Source: Lampris incognitus (Eukaryota; Chordata; Actinopteri; Lampriformes; Lampridae). From it: a stretch of DNA of 64,000 nt. Of this stretch, positions 1 to 10,959 are shown piece after piece. Positions within the stretch are counted from its first letter, which is position 1; every line of letters begins with the position of its first letter. The stretch lies in assembly GCF_029633865.1 (NCBI RefSeq), contig NC_079213.1:86577793-86641792 (forward strand), given 5' to 3'. The notes below the pieces were generated by a model. It was not told the DNA's origin and searched no databases. It saw only the letters and a program-made list of their open reading frames with translations. A program made the position numbers and the translations under genes.

Positions 1-146
1 CAGAGATTTCTCACAATCCAAATACAGCTCCTATCAACAAAAAAAAAAACATTAGATAAAGTGGAACATTTTATAGATGAACCAGAGCTCTGTGGGCTAT
101 GCAACACTGCACTGGAAGCAGTCAGAAGATGTAGAGGTCTCATCAC

Positions 147-209
147 CTGAGGAGCTGATGGTGTCGTGGAAAACCAGTCACTCAGTGTGGCTCGAATACA
201 GTCTTGAAG
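147..209 (-). CDS. Candidate internal exon of an unidentified gene (21 codons)
   Basis: Read on the minus strand, a pyrimidine-rich stretch ending in AG precedes 63 open bases that are followed by a GTGATG donor. The frame without stops reads LQDCIRATLSDWFSTTPSAP plus Q. The length is a multiple of three and both splice signals fit, which is why it is listed. I do not recognise the peptide. It could be an exon of the gene whose possible first exon lies at 1549-1573, with the rest beyond the left edge. Chance occurrence of such a short exon-like segment is quite possible. Confidence 0.3.
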
Positions 210-794
210 CTGAAATATATCACACAAAGAACATAAAATAACACATTTTGTAAATCCATCTGTTTGTGGCACCAAAGTGGACAAAAACATCACACTTGGC
301 AGTTTGGTATTCTAAATTTAACATTTAAGATGGGTCCCAATATTTCTAATTCCCTTTCCTTGTGTGCTGCCCTGAATCTCTGTTAAATTTAGATGCAGTC
401 TTGACAGTGTAAATGTGTTTAATTCTGTAACCTTTCATTTAGAAAATGTCAGTTTCAGCCAAAACAAATGCTCTGAATGGACTGCACATTTAAGTTTGAT
501 GTAGGTATTACAGACATGTCGTTTCCCCACAGTGAACGGTTTAACCTGAGACGGGATTATGAAAAATGAAATTATTTGGAATTAAACAATTTATGGTGCC
601 GTTTCATGTTGGAAACCTAGGTAACAACCTTGTCCCATCTCAATACTGTGGCGTTCACACCTTGACCAAACTATACTGAGAACGAATAAATACCTAGGTC
701 GGGTGACTGTGAAACTACACAGACAATTAACAAAATATGTTACTCCATTTTCTTGCTCATGTCAGCAGTGTTGCAAAAAGGTTTTGCATCGGGG
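210..794. other. No gene seen
   Basis: AT-rich sequence without a convincing coding frame, splice pair or recognised repeat. If the exon candidates on either side are real, this is intron. Confidence 0.5.
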
Positions 795-982
795 GGTTCT
801 CAATCAGGTCCTCATGTACCACCAGTACTGCCGGTTTTCTATTCTACCAGGTAATTCATTACATTCACCTGTTGTTCCAGGTCTAAAACCTACCTGGTTG
901 GAGACTGGAATAACTTGAACATGTGAATGTAATTGACTAACAAAGAATAGAAAACCAGCAGTACTGGTGCTACTTGAGAACC
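795..982. repeat. Foldback (MITE-like) element of about 190 bp
   Basis: Bases 822-845 pair with 944-967 as a 24-bp inverted repeat with one mismatch. Farther out GGTTCTCAA near 795 pairs with TTGAGAACC near 974, and inside ATTACATTCAC near 856 pairs with GTGAATGTAAT near 923. Almost the whole element can fold into one hairpin. There is no coding capacity. This is the layout of a non-autonomous DNA transposon; the superfamily cannot be assigned from what is visible. Confidence 0.7.
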
Positions 983-1548
983 AGTGATCTGGCAGGAAAA
1001 GACCAAATCGACGTTCTGTAAATCCATGTCTGCCATTATTTGCAACGGACAACTACATATGTTTGTTGGCCACCAGTTTATACTGCCGTTATGTTCCAGC
1101 AATATAACCGAATTTCTTCTGTGACAATCTGTTAAACAATCATAGACCTGCCCTTGAATGGACACTCAACTTCAACCTGTAGTAGGCTGCTGTCAATGTG
1201 AACCTTGATAGATGCCATTTGGTTATAGATGCGGCATGTGATGTCCTGTCACCCAGGCCTGGTGTAATAATAAACATACCACAGATAGGCGGTTGTCAAG
1301 TATCAATAGCCACGGGAGCTAGCATAAACTGCTAATGTCTCGTTTGATACATTCTCAATAATCCAGGCAAAGAAATCACATAAAGTGTTATCAATTCATC
1401 AGATTAACTGATTCAACTTTCTGCGATAAACTGCTAATGTTCATGTTTGCGCTAACAGCCCGTTGTCAACCCGGGCATAGAGACACCGAGCATGGTGCAC
1501 GACCTGACAGGTAGGCAGGCAGGCTTCACTATCATCTATTTAACTTAC
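983..1548. other. No gene seen
   Basis: Unclassified sequence with no convincing open frame or known repeat. It would be part of the first intron of the candidate minus-strand gene. Confidence 0.45.
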
Positions 1549-1573
1549 CTCCTCGCTTGGAGAGGATGGACAT
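1549..1573 (-). CDS. Candidate first coding exon (8 codons plus one base)
   Basis: On the minus strand an ATG at 1573-1571 opens MSILSKRG and runs into an excellent donor, GAG followed by GTAAGT. The exon would end in phase 1. Upstream on the minus strand (about 1574-1960) is the most CpG-rich stretch of the left edge, as expected for a vertebrate promoter. The product is not recognised. The alternative is a chance ATG beside a chance donor. Confidence 0.25.
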
Positions 1574-1960
1574 TTCTTTTTTAAACGACTTCGGTTTACC
1601 AAATTCCCCGTATGCAGCTTCAGAGTTGTGGCATGGTTCAGCAGCGTCGTTGCATTATTTAAGTTAGCCTCGGTGTGTTGAGAGTCCATGTGGGTTCCTA
1701 CGTTAACCGTCCTGCTAACAAGTTGGCTAAACTGCGTCGTCCGGTGTAACAGCAAACCAGGCGCGTTTATCGCTCACCGAGTCTTGCGGCTTTTCAACGT
1801 GGGCTAGCTAACGGCAACACGCCTTCTCCACTTACTACGTGACAACCGTATAATCAAGAAGTCAGGGTGACTTGCATCTCACGTTATTAACTTGAAGCGC
1901 CGCAGACGAGCTGCTCAACCACGCCTACACGGAGGAGTCAATGAAGAGAATGAAGAGTAA
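1574..1960 (-). promoter_or_regulatory. Possible CpG-rich promoter and 5' UTR
   Basis: This segment has clearly more CG dinucleotides than its AT-rich surroundings, which suggests a housekeeping-type promoter firing to the left. No TATA box is evident. The call depends on the exon candidates at 1549-1573 and 147-209. Confidence 0.3.
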
Positions 1961-2514
1961 AAATCGGTCTGGATTTCTGGAATAGAGTGAAACAGGAATG
2001 GATCTCTGGAATGGATCTCTGGATAGGAGAGTGCACAAATCCCGGCACTAGATGGAGGTATAGTATTTTTTTAGTTGTCTCATCCCACATCCCCGTTGAG
2101 ACAGAGAGGGGCAATAGAACTATTCAAACCTGTTGATAGCTCCCTGAATTTAATCATGTAGCAACTCATCATCTTGTCGACTGAGATCACCATCTTTAAA
2201 GGAAAAGATCACAAAAAGCTACATTCACTTTCATCACCAAGAACAAGGAGGGCATACACATACAACAACTTGACTTCTGTGAGAATTTAAATAATGAAAA
2301 ATTAGGCGTAGAATTGGGTATGGACGGTGGGACATGCCCCTACCAAATGTCAAGGGGCTACTGAATTGTCATTTTATTTTAATTTATTTTAATTTAAATT
2401 CAGTAATTTAATCCCATCTGTATGGGCTGTGTCTGTGTTTTTTCTCCTCTCCCCAGGTAATATTCCAGCCTCAAATACTGTGAGTCATGTCTTTATGCAT
2501 GCTCAATAACCCAG
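1961..2514. other. No gene seen
   Basis: AT-rich sequence with a short A/T direct repeat near 2376-2396. No gene or identifiable mobile element is visible. Confidence 0.5.
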
Positions 2515-3260
2515 GTGAGAAAATCAAAGAAAGTTGAATCAGTTCATCTGGACACGTTTATTTAGAGAGAAACGTTTCATCACTCATCTAAGTGACCTCT
2601 TCAGTCTCAGCTCACTGCAAGTATCCCCACCCTTATAAACAATACAGTGGCTTAGCGACCAAAAACAACGATTGATTTCATATGCATATTGCCGTTGTGT
2701 CCTATATGTCTTTAAGAGAGGATCTGGACTTGGCCTGTCGAGAGAGTAGGCAGGACAAAACGATGGACATCGACAAGTAGAGTGAACAAGAGAGAGTGCG
2801 AGAGCTTGTAAATAATTTAATAAATTAACACTGAAATAAACGTGTACTGCTGCTGGAACGTGTCTGTCTCTGAGTGTTAATGCAAAACACAACATGGTAC
2901 CAGGAGTGGGTCCATTAACTAGAGTTTCAATGGCCATGTGTACTATTCACAGAGGATGGTGAAGAGTTTCAATCACAGCATTGTAAAATGGTGACAGGTG
3001 TACTCTTAGCCCCCACCCGGTTCTGGGATGGTCGTTCCCTCTTCACATAGATGACCTCTTTGACTCCCCGTTCAAACCAGCGTTCCTCCCTATCAACGAT
3101 GTGCACATCCTCATCTTTTAAAGAGCGGCCACTGGCCTGTAGATGGGAGTAGACTGTGGAGTCCTGGCCTGACGCATTAGCCCTCCTGTGTTGTGCCATC
3201 CTCTGGCCAGCGTCTACCACTGGACTACTGTTTTTCAGCAAACGCAGAGATGCTCATGTA
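2515..3260 (-). mobile_element. Penelope-like element remnant (GIY-YIG end)
   Basis: A frame read on the minus strand from about 3205 to 2969 resembles the C-terminal part of Penelope-like proteins: RMAQHRRANASGQDS is followed by VHIVDREERWFERGVKE, almost the same as the better copy at 54546-54720. This region belongs to the GIY-YIG endonuclease part; the GIY-YIG core and all of the reverse transcriptase are missing here. Bases 2515-2640 resemble the terminal flank of such elements. The copy is truncated and dead, and it is split by an LTR fragment at 2696-2914. Confidence 0.75.
2696..2914 (+). mobile_element. LTR plus primer-binding-site fragment of an LTR retrotransposon
   Basis: A segment starting TGTCC (2696-2698) and ending ACAACA (2894) contains AATAAA and is followed at once by TGGTACCAGGAGTGGG. 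Those 16 bases are the reverse complement of the 3' end of vertebrate tRNA-Leu(UAA) including CCA, which marks a primer-binding site. No gag or pol follows: Penelope-type sequence resumes within a few bases. This is a 5' LTR with its primer site left after loss of the rest of the element. The exact start is uncertain by a few bases. Confidence 0.6.
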
Positions 3261-3743
3261 ATTTTATTCCTGTCTGAGTAGACACCAAGGTAAATTTTGG
3301 TATGTTACAAGTTGGAAACTGTCTTGGAAAAAAAGATGTTTAGAAAAATGTTAAGTCTCACATGTTTAAAAATGTTTCAATTTCAAGAGTAGGCTATATC
3401 TAGAAAAAAATTCAAAGAATTAATCGATGCAATCTTTGCACTTTGTCCAGTCACATTGTACAAACAGAGGGGCACAGCTCGCATACCCAAACCTCCCAAA
3501 TGGACTCCCACACTTTGTGGTTATCATGTTTTCCAATTGACTTTGAAATCGTCGCTCACTCCAAACAGACACGAGAAAAACAGGGTTTCTTGTTTTTGCT
3601 TTTTTTGGATGCCATCGTGGCTTTTAGGTTTCGATTGGTGCGTGACGTCTACATCCTGGCACGATGACTTAAATTACTGAGGACCTATGAAAATCCTGTA
3701 TTGCCCACGTTACACTGTAAAACTAATACTCTACGAATGAGGC
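3261..3743. other. No gene seen
   Basis: AT-rich, no supported coding frame. It ends at the left target-site duplication of the LINE insertion. Confidence 0.5.
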
Positions 3744-3759
3744 TTATAATTAGAAAAGT

Positions 3760-5466
3760 TTATAATTATAATTAAGCTTATAATTAAAAAACTACTAAAG
3801 CTCTATAATGCCTGCAGGCAGAACCTATGCCTTCTTCAAGACTTCAAAGACACTTTGATTGTGACCATCTACAAGAAGAAGGGTGAACGAAGCAATTGTG
3901 GAAACCACCGTGGGATCTCACTTTGGTCGAGTGCTGGAAAGGTCCAGGCTGAGATCATACTGAACCGGATAAAGACCCTTTCAGAAGAAGTGTTGCCTGA
4001 AAGCCAATGTGGTTTCAGATCTGGTAGAGCCACACAGACATGATCGTCATCCTGAGACAACTCCAAGAGAAAGTGACTGAACAGCACCAGCCACTTTACA
4101 TTGTTTTTGTGGACATTTCAAAAGCGTTTGACACTGTTGACAGAGAGACACTGAAAAGTGCTAGAGACTTATGGCTGCCCCCAGAAACTGATCAGCATCA
4201 TCAGACTTTTCCATGATGATATGACAGGGAAAGTATCAATTGGAGGAGATGTCAGCGATGCTTTCAACATCAAGCATGGAGTGAAGCAGGGATGCGTGCT
4301 TGTACCGACCCTATTCATGTTATATGTCGTTGCAGCCCTAGAAACAATGTCAGCCAACTGGAGAGGTGGCTTGTACATCAGGACCCAAACAGATGGAAAC
4401 CTCTACAACCTTGTGAGACTCAATGTGTCTACCAAAACAAGAGAACTCTGTGTTCGAGAGCTTATCTACGCAGATGACTCAGCTCTGGTTGCCAATGATC
4501 CCAGAGAAGTGCAAGAAATAGTAGACTGCTTCTCATCAGCGGCTACCCTCTTTGGCCTGAAGATCAACGTCTCCAAAACAGAGCTTCTGTACCAGCCCCC
4601 CCCCCCCCCGACCCCTCAGAAAAGCCCCGAAGAAGGTCAGCCCAGTATTTTGCTTAATGGAGCAACTCTGAAGACCACTGAGTGCTTTATCTGTCTGGGC
4701 AGTGCTTTGACAGATACAAACTCCTCTGACTTAGAAGTGGACAGAAGAATCCAAGTGGCCACAAAAGCCTTTGGTGCCCTCCACAAATGACTTTGGTCCC
4801 ACCATGACATTAGGCTGACAACAAAGATCAAGGTCTACAACACAGCTGTTCTCCCTTCTCTACTATACTCCACTGAATGCATGACTCTGTATCGCAAGCA
4901 CATCAAGAAGCTCACCAGCATACAGCTTTGTCATCTGCGAAAGCTGTTGCGAATCAGATGGGAGGACAAATTGCCCAATGTGGAAGTATTGAGATGTGCT
5001 GGTACTGTCAGTGTTGGAGCCCTAATAACAGCCTCCCAGCTCAAGTGGGCCAGCCACATGAGAAGAATGCCAGACAACCGCCTACCAAAAGAGGTTTTCT
5101 ATGGGGAGCTGTGCCAGGGAAAAAGAAAACAGGGAGGCCAGAAGCTACGCTTTAGAGATGTGCTCAAGTGCCACATGAAAATCTGCGGCATAGATAACTG
5201 CAGCTGGGGGACAGTGGCCCTGGGCAGACAGAGATGGTGCTCCACAGCAAGGCAATCGAGAACAGCTGCTGAACAAAAGAGACAAGAAGCCTATGATAAG
5301 GCCCACCATCCAAGACATAACAGACCAACTCAAATAACATTCGTCTGTGACAAATGTGGACGATATTGTTGCATTAATGCGAGCGTGATGGCCCACAGGC
5401 ATACTTGCCGAGCTTAAACTGCATCACAGTCATTGTCATTTCGATGGACTGCCGAAGGGTACTGTG
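3760..5466 (+). mobile_element. 5'-truncated LINE with C-terminal zinc finger, 16-bp target duplication
   Basis: The element is framed by the 16-bp direct repeat TTATAATTAGAAAAGT at 3744-3759 and 5467-5482, so both ends are well placed. It carries the 3' half of a non-LTR retrotransposon pol gene followed by a short 3' tail. It landed in an older LINE tail whose remainder continues from 5483. I could not assign the clade safely. Confidence 0.85.
3800..5417 (+). pseudogene. Broken LINE reverse transcriptase with terminal CCHH-type finger
   Basis: The translation begins within the fingers region (VTIYKKKGERSNCGNHRGIS), then shows GVKQGCVL before the palm and the catalytic motif YADDSALV near 4468. 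Frames break at 4041 (stop), near 4150, and after 4790, so it cannot make one protein. The last open part, 4881-5417, ends in FVCDKCGRYCCINASVMAHR plus HTC, a C2HC/C2H2-like finger of the sort found at the C-terminus of some LINE proteins and thought to bind nucleic acid. A run of C at 4593-4609 adds a short proline stretch. The family role is target-primed reverse transcription; this copy is inactive. Confidence 0.85.
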
Positions 5467-5482
5467 TTATAATTAGAAAAGT

Positions 5483-5965
5483 AGACCATATTATGCTCAT
5501 TCAAACCACCCTTCTCCGGCTCCCTATCTATGCCACATCTGACTTTAAAGTGCTTCTGCTAATGTTTGAAGTAGCTACTTGATGGGCTTGCTCCGTCTTA
5601 TCTATCCTCATAAAGCGTACCTGTTCCTATCAAACCTTTACCATCCTGAACCCTCTGGTCCCGAAGTGCAAGCCTCGTTTGTCATTGTTTAACTGTGTCC
5701 CCCCAAAGTTATTGCAGCTCCTTTCTGTATGATAGTCTCCCTGCTTACATCGGACAGTCTGATTCTGTCATCTCCTTCAAATCTAAACTGAAAACCCATC
5801 TTTTCTCACTTTCTCTCAACTAGTTGTTATTGCTAAGTTAATTGTCTTTATTTTGATCCTTATCCTTATTATGCCATTCTCAGAAGGTCTCTGTCTTACT
5901 AGTGTAGCTGAGTCAATCTGTTGTTCATGTTATCTTTAATTTATTTTTTTCTTTGTCAACATTCT
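5483..5965 (+). mobile_element. 3' end of a Rex/L2-like LINE, degenerate
   Basis: Decayed translation shows the usual end of Jockey-superfamily pol proteins, with SFKSKLKTH-like residues near 5775 and LFS following, then an AT-rich tail. The zinc-finger LINE at 3760-5466 inserted immediately before it. Confidence 0.6.
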
Positions 5966-6175
5966 CAAAACCCTTGTGTAATATTTTTTGTCAGAGTCAA
6001 AATTTCTATATATCGCCAACTGTATACTGAATGAATGAATATGTATTTCCAGTTTACCTGTTGTAGCAAGGGGGACTTTAATTCATGACACACAAAAGAC
6101 GCAGGAGTGACATAGTTGCAAAACCCGGTCAAAAGTTGAGCAGCCTTTGTAATAATAGGGAATGAGAGAGCCCGC

Positions 6176-6316
<141 letters not shown>

Positions 6317-6537
6317 TACTGACTGTGCCCCGTTCTATTTTTATAGAATAAATGTGCCTGTTTCCTGGTGTGACAGATATTTTTCAGTATGTGAGCGACC
6401 ATTTTACAGCTACTACACTGGGATAAGTCTCTCTAGATTAACTAACTAAACTCTATCCTGCCAATGAGAATGGCCCTTAATGCTCCTGAAAGCTGTGCTG
6501 ATTTTACTGGATCTCAGCACAGGTCCTGTGCAATGGA

Positions 6538-6650
<113 letters not shown>

Positions 6651-6937
6651 TAAACTCATTGCAGGATTGGAGGTTGTGTGCTGCTAGCAACTGTAAGCTG
6701 ACTGCGAGGACACGGCTTCCGTCTGCATTGTGTCCTGTTTCCCGCTGACCATGGCCTTTAGCCTCGTGGAGACTTGTGTTTGTCTCCTTTTTTTTCCATG
6801 GCTGACTCTGCACCATCTGCATTGGCACTGGCTATGTACTACTCCCACTCTGCACTTTTCTCTCTGTCTGCTTCGAATGTTGTGCCTGAGTTTGCCTCCT
6901 GTGTGCCTGAGTGCTCAGACCTTTCTCCATGACACTA

Positions 6938-7513
6938 AACATCAAAAACATTACCCCCCCCCACATTCGACCCACATCAGTTCGCCTACCATCCCAAAAG
7001 GTCTACTGAGGATGCCATTGCCACTGCCCTGCAGTGGGTGGTCAAGGCAGCTCAGCATATCACTGGTACCCAGCTCCCAGCTATAAAAGACATTTATCAC
7101 AAACGCTGCCTTCGAAGGGGTCTGAGCATCAGCAGAGATCCCACCCACCCCAACCATGGACTGTTCTCCCCCCTGCGCTCTGGGAGGCGCTACAGGAGCC
7201 TCAGAGCCCACACTACCAGGCTCAAAAACAGCTTCTTTCCACAAGCTGTTGCCCACCTGAACCTGGCCACCCACTGAATGTCTGTAGATATTTTTAAATA
7301 TTTTGTACTCTTGCTATTTTTTAACTTATTTTTAGCTTTTGGTCTTCATTTGTGTATATCTTATACTGTGTTTGCTGTGTTTGTCTGTGTCTGTCTTGCA
7401 CTGTTTGGTGAAGCCACAGCCCTAATTTCATTTTTAACATGTGCCTGCACATTGTTTTTTAATGACAATAAACTGAATTGAATTGAATTGAACTGAATTG
7501 AATTGAATTGATG
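6938..7513 (+). mobile_element. Internally deleted Rex-like LINE copy
   Basis: The first 95 bases match the start of the longer LINE at 23768, and 7020-7513 matches its 3' end including the AATTGAATTG tail. About 0.7 kb of pol is missing in between, with the junction near 7030. The remaining reading frame encodes the end of pol (ITGTQLPAI, then [10 protein letters not shown] in another frame). Its left end coincides with that of the 23768 copy. Confidence 0.8.
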
Positions 7514-9004
7514 CATGGGGTCATACCTGCTCTGTCTGGAAGATGACTGACATGCTACTGGGGACGGTCTTTGATTCTTGAATATGTATGCTTTGCACTG
7601 TTTCCCTATGATTTATAACATCATTAAGCTTCCCTTGTTATGCTATAACAAATTTATTAATTGTGTATATTCTGTAGTGTCCAGCTAAGTGTGAAATCAT
7701 TTTGTGCCACATTGAGTGGTTATTGGAAATCTGTTACTGCTTATCTACTCTGTCCACTCACTCGCCACCTATTACATGTCTGTCCATCCTGGATGAGGGA
7801 TCTCTTTTCTATTGCCCTTCCTGAGGCTTTTCCCTTTTATATTTCTTGACAAGTTTGTATTCTGTGAAGTTTTCCCTCACCCAAGGATAATGGGGTGTTG
7901 TTCACTGAACAGAGTGTAATTTTAATTGTAAGTCCCTCTGGGAGTAAATTGTGAGTTAGGGCTATGCTAAAAAAATTTGACTTGACTTTATTTAACCAAA
8001 CAGAAAACGCTTTAGTCGATAACATCTGGCCTGGCAAGAAAATAAAACGATTTGCATGTAAAACTGATAAACACTAAACAAGTAGACATAACACAAACAC
8101 ATCATAAAACACCATAAAAATAGTTGAATCAGTTAGAGCTGTTTCAAAATTCCTCTTTGACCTTGTATGTTTTAGAGCAAAAGTCTGTGATGTGTACAAG
8201 GAGAAACCTTGTTTTCCCAAAGTCAGCAAGGTTTGACAGCGGAGAGAGTAATGATGTGACTGTTGAGGTATGGACATATGTAGGCCTATTCTACAGGAAT
8301 ATCTTAATGGCCTGACATCGTTATACTAAGAGAAGTCCAATGCATCATGTCATAAGGTTGATGGTGATGAGTGGGAGGCCTGGCATCTGTGGTAAACCCA
8401 GAGGGAGCATGCATACACACTACATCATCATGATCCCACACAGAAAGGAAGGTACTCTGCACCAGAACCTCCCTCGTATAAAAAAAGAAAAAAGAAAAAA
8501 CGGGCTTTAATGTGAATAAGGAAACCCAACATTAGCATCAACCTCTTTGTTAAGCAATCAGCATTCCATTTAAAACTCAATGTATCGTCTAAGCCTTGAT
8601 GTTTATAAGTTGTAACCTTTTCAACTGAAATACCTTGGCAAGTTTGGAGCTGCGTATGACTCCACCTTTCTGCATTCTGGTTAGAGAAGACCATAACTTG
8701 TTTTGTTTTGTTTTTGTTGTTTTGCAATCATCAAAAGCTGATTGCAGATGCAGAAGGGCCTTGGGCCAATAGGGCATCATATTCAATGCAAAGAGACCGT
8801 GGACTAACCACCGTAGAGATGGCCTATGTGATTACAAGTAACATGGCACACAGCATCCTTTTGGCTAAAGATAAGCTGTTGCTTTAGTATTGTATCATGG
8901 TACCAACATAAATGACTAGATGTTCGTTGTCCTGGTGCTTCAATGTACCATGATGACATTACAGGCCAATGAGGACTTTTTATTCTTCTTTCAACTTATT
9001 CCCT
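7514..9004. other. No gene seen
   Basis: About 1.5 kb of AT-rich sequence. No open frame with recognisable similarity, no splice-consistent exon and no clear mobile element was found. Confidence 0.5.
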
Positions 9005-9310
9005 GTTTCTCAGGGGGTTGCCACAGCAGATTGTACAGTTTCCATTGGTACCCTGTGAAGGCACAACACCAGTGGTGGTCGTTGTTAACCCGGGCCTTGA
9101 CCGATCCAGTATGGAAGCCTTAACTGATCCAGTATGGTCTTGTCAATCCGCATATTGATTTGGCAAACTGTTATGTGGGATGTCCTTCCTGACACAGCCA
9201 CTAACCCTATGGACAGGGGCACAGGTAAAGTGCTGGATGCCATCCCAGTATTCATGGACTTGTGCCCATGCCTGTGTCCACCCATGCCTGTGGCGACAGG
9301 GCCAATGGGC
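9005..9310 (-). mobile_element. Short RTE-derived element: 5' and 3' ends joined
   Basis: Bases 9010-9055 resemble the 3' end of the full RTE element at 13790-13845, and 9065-9200 resemble its 5' end at 16715-16830 (shared CCCGGGCC and CCGCATAT motifs). The body of the element is missing, giving a roughly 300-bp SINE-sized derivative in minus orientation. Confidence 0.6.
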
Positions 9311-9420
9311 CAATGAGGACAATGCTGGAAAAGAAGCATTTACTGAACAAGAAAGGTTTTGTGGCATCTCATCAGTGTAGGCATAATTAGACTGAACAGC
9401 ATATTAAAAAGTTCTCTCAT

Positions 9421-9895
9421 GGGGCATCCGGGTGGTGTGGCGGTGTATTTCATTGCCTACAAACACGGGGATTGCTGGTTCGAATCCTTGTGGTACCTCT
9501 GGCTTGGTTGGGCATCCCTACAGACACAATTGCTGTGTCTGTGGGTGGGAAGCCGGATATGCATATGTGTCCTGGTCGCTACACTAGCACCTTCTCTGTT
9601 CAGTCAGGGCACCTGTTCAGGGGGGAGGGGGAACTGGGGGGAATAGCATGATCCTCCCACGCGCTACGTCCCCCTGGTGTAATTCCTCACTGTCAGGTGA
9701 AAAGAAGTGGCTGGCGACTCCACGTGTATCAGAGGAGGCATGTGGTAGTCTGCAGCCCTCCCTGGATCGGCAGAGTGTGTGGAGCAGTGACTGGGAGGGC
9801 TTGGAGGAGTGGGGTAATTGGCCAGATACAACTGGGGAGAAAAAAGGGGGGGGGGAATCCCCCCCCAAAAAAACCCAAAATAGTAAAACAAAAAG
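9421..9895 (+). mobile_element. tRNA-derived SINE, long copy (family A)
   Basis: The head is tRNA-like, with a B-box-like GGTTCGAATCC at about 9478-9488. The body shares long segments (CCCTACAGACACAATTG, GGTGGGAAGCCGGAT) with copies at 13293, 28987 and 56699. The end runs into G- and A-rich sequence. No coding capacity; such elements rely on LINE machinery. Confidence 0.85.
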
Positions 9896-10470
9896 CTGTC
9901 TCCTGTAGCCGCAACTTGCTAATTTGGCTCTGTTTGTTGATTTACCAAAATCATAGGAAGAGCAATTGCATAGCCTTTTGGTTCCCTTATGATGCTGTTT
10001 TATCTCCAAGAAGGCATTCCTTCATTCAGGGTGTCTGACATTAATGCCATAGTTATAGACCACCTCTTTGTGCCCTCCTGAAATCCTAATCTGATGAGCA
10101 CATCCAGGGTGGATCTGCCACTATTCCACTAAAATGACCTGCTTTGTGGTTGCATAAAGTGCAATAATGTAAGAGAAGGGGATAAAAGAGGGAGGACCAC
10201 ATAAGGGGAGAGAGGGGGAGTATGTGTGTGCGTGCAAGCGAGTGTGTGTATGCAGCCTCTTCTTGCCCCTGAGATATGTGCTCTCATTGTCAGACATCAT
10301 CAGTAACTTTGACTGTGCCAAGAAAAGCAAAGATCTATGTGGTTCAGTGATCAAATTGCACATTTCCCGGGAATTGTAAAACTTGCCTATGTTCGTTTTT
10401 GCCCGTTGAAAGGAGGGGGTGTGGTGAAAAAAAAACGGGATTTGTGATGGGGGAGGGTAGAGTTCATGTG
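9896..10470. other. Region upstream of the chemokine gene, no gene seen
   Basis: No coding frame was found. A G-rich patch near 10410-10460 lies just upstream of the putative TATA box of the chemokine gene. Confidence 0.45.
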
Positions 10471-10478
10471 CACACTAC

Positions 10479-10554
10479 TATAAGAGTATTGTGTAACTAC
10501 AAACCAAGTTAGACAAGCTGCAAAACTCCCACGACATCTTTTGTAACCCTACAT
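10479..10554 (+). promoter_or_regulatory. Putative TATA box and non-coding first exon of the chemokine gene
   Basis: TATAAG at 10479-10484 is followed about 30 bases later by a short segment ending in ACAT and a good GTGAGT donor near 10555. A fitting acceptor, a pyrimidine-rich tract ending GATCAG, lies at about 10951, nine bases before the start codon. This suggests a 5' UTR exon of about 45 bases. It is inferred from signals only. Confidence 0.45.
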
Positions 10555-10959
10555 GTGAGTAGATGATCTCTGCATTTTTGTGCAATAGTGTCATTCATTT
10601 ATTTAATGTGTTTTCATAATGTTAATTTGCAAACATCTACTGTTGTTGCTTTTTGAGGGAAACTGCATGCCAAACATGGCCAAAAAGCCATCATTTCTGA
10701 AAAACACAACAATTTTGTCCTGAAACTTTGGCCCTGTTGCGTAACCTGACATGGTACTGCTGGGTGTTTAGTAAGATAAAACAGCTGCACACAGCTGGAA
10801 CCCAGGGAGCGTTTTAATGCTTTTTAATCAGGGGTCAAATTGATGACAGTAATATTTCGCAAGAACACAGGGGGAATGGTCAAACAGGACGGCGTTGGGG
10901 TTTATTTTGTGCTGCTGTGTTGTTCATGCTGTTTGTTTCTCTGTGGATCAGCGGCAGTC

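Noticed and set aside
9421-9500. tRNA gene at the head of SINE family A
   Set aside because: The same head occurs four times joined to the same non-tRNA body; no complete cloverleaf.
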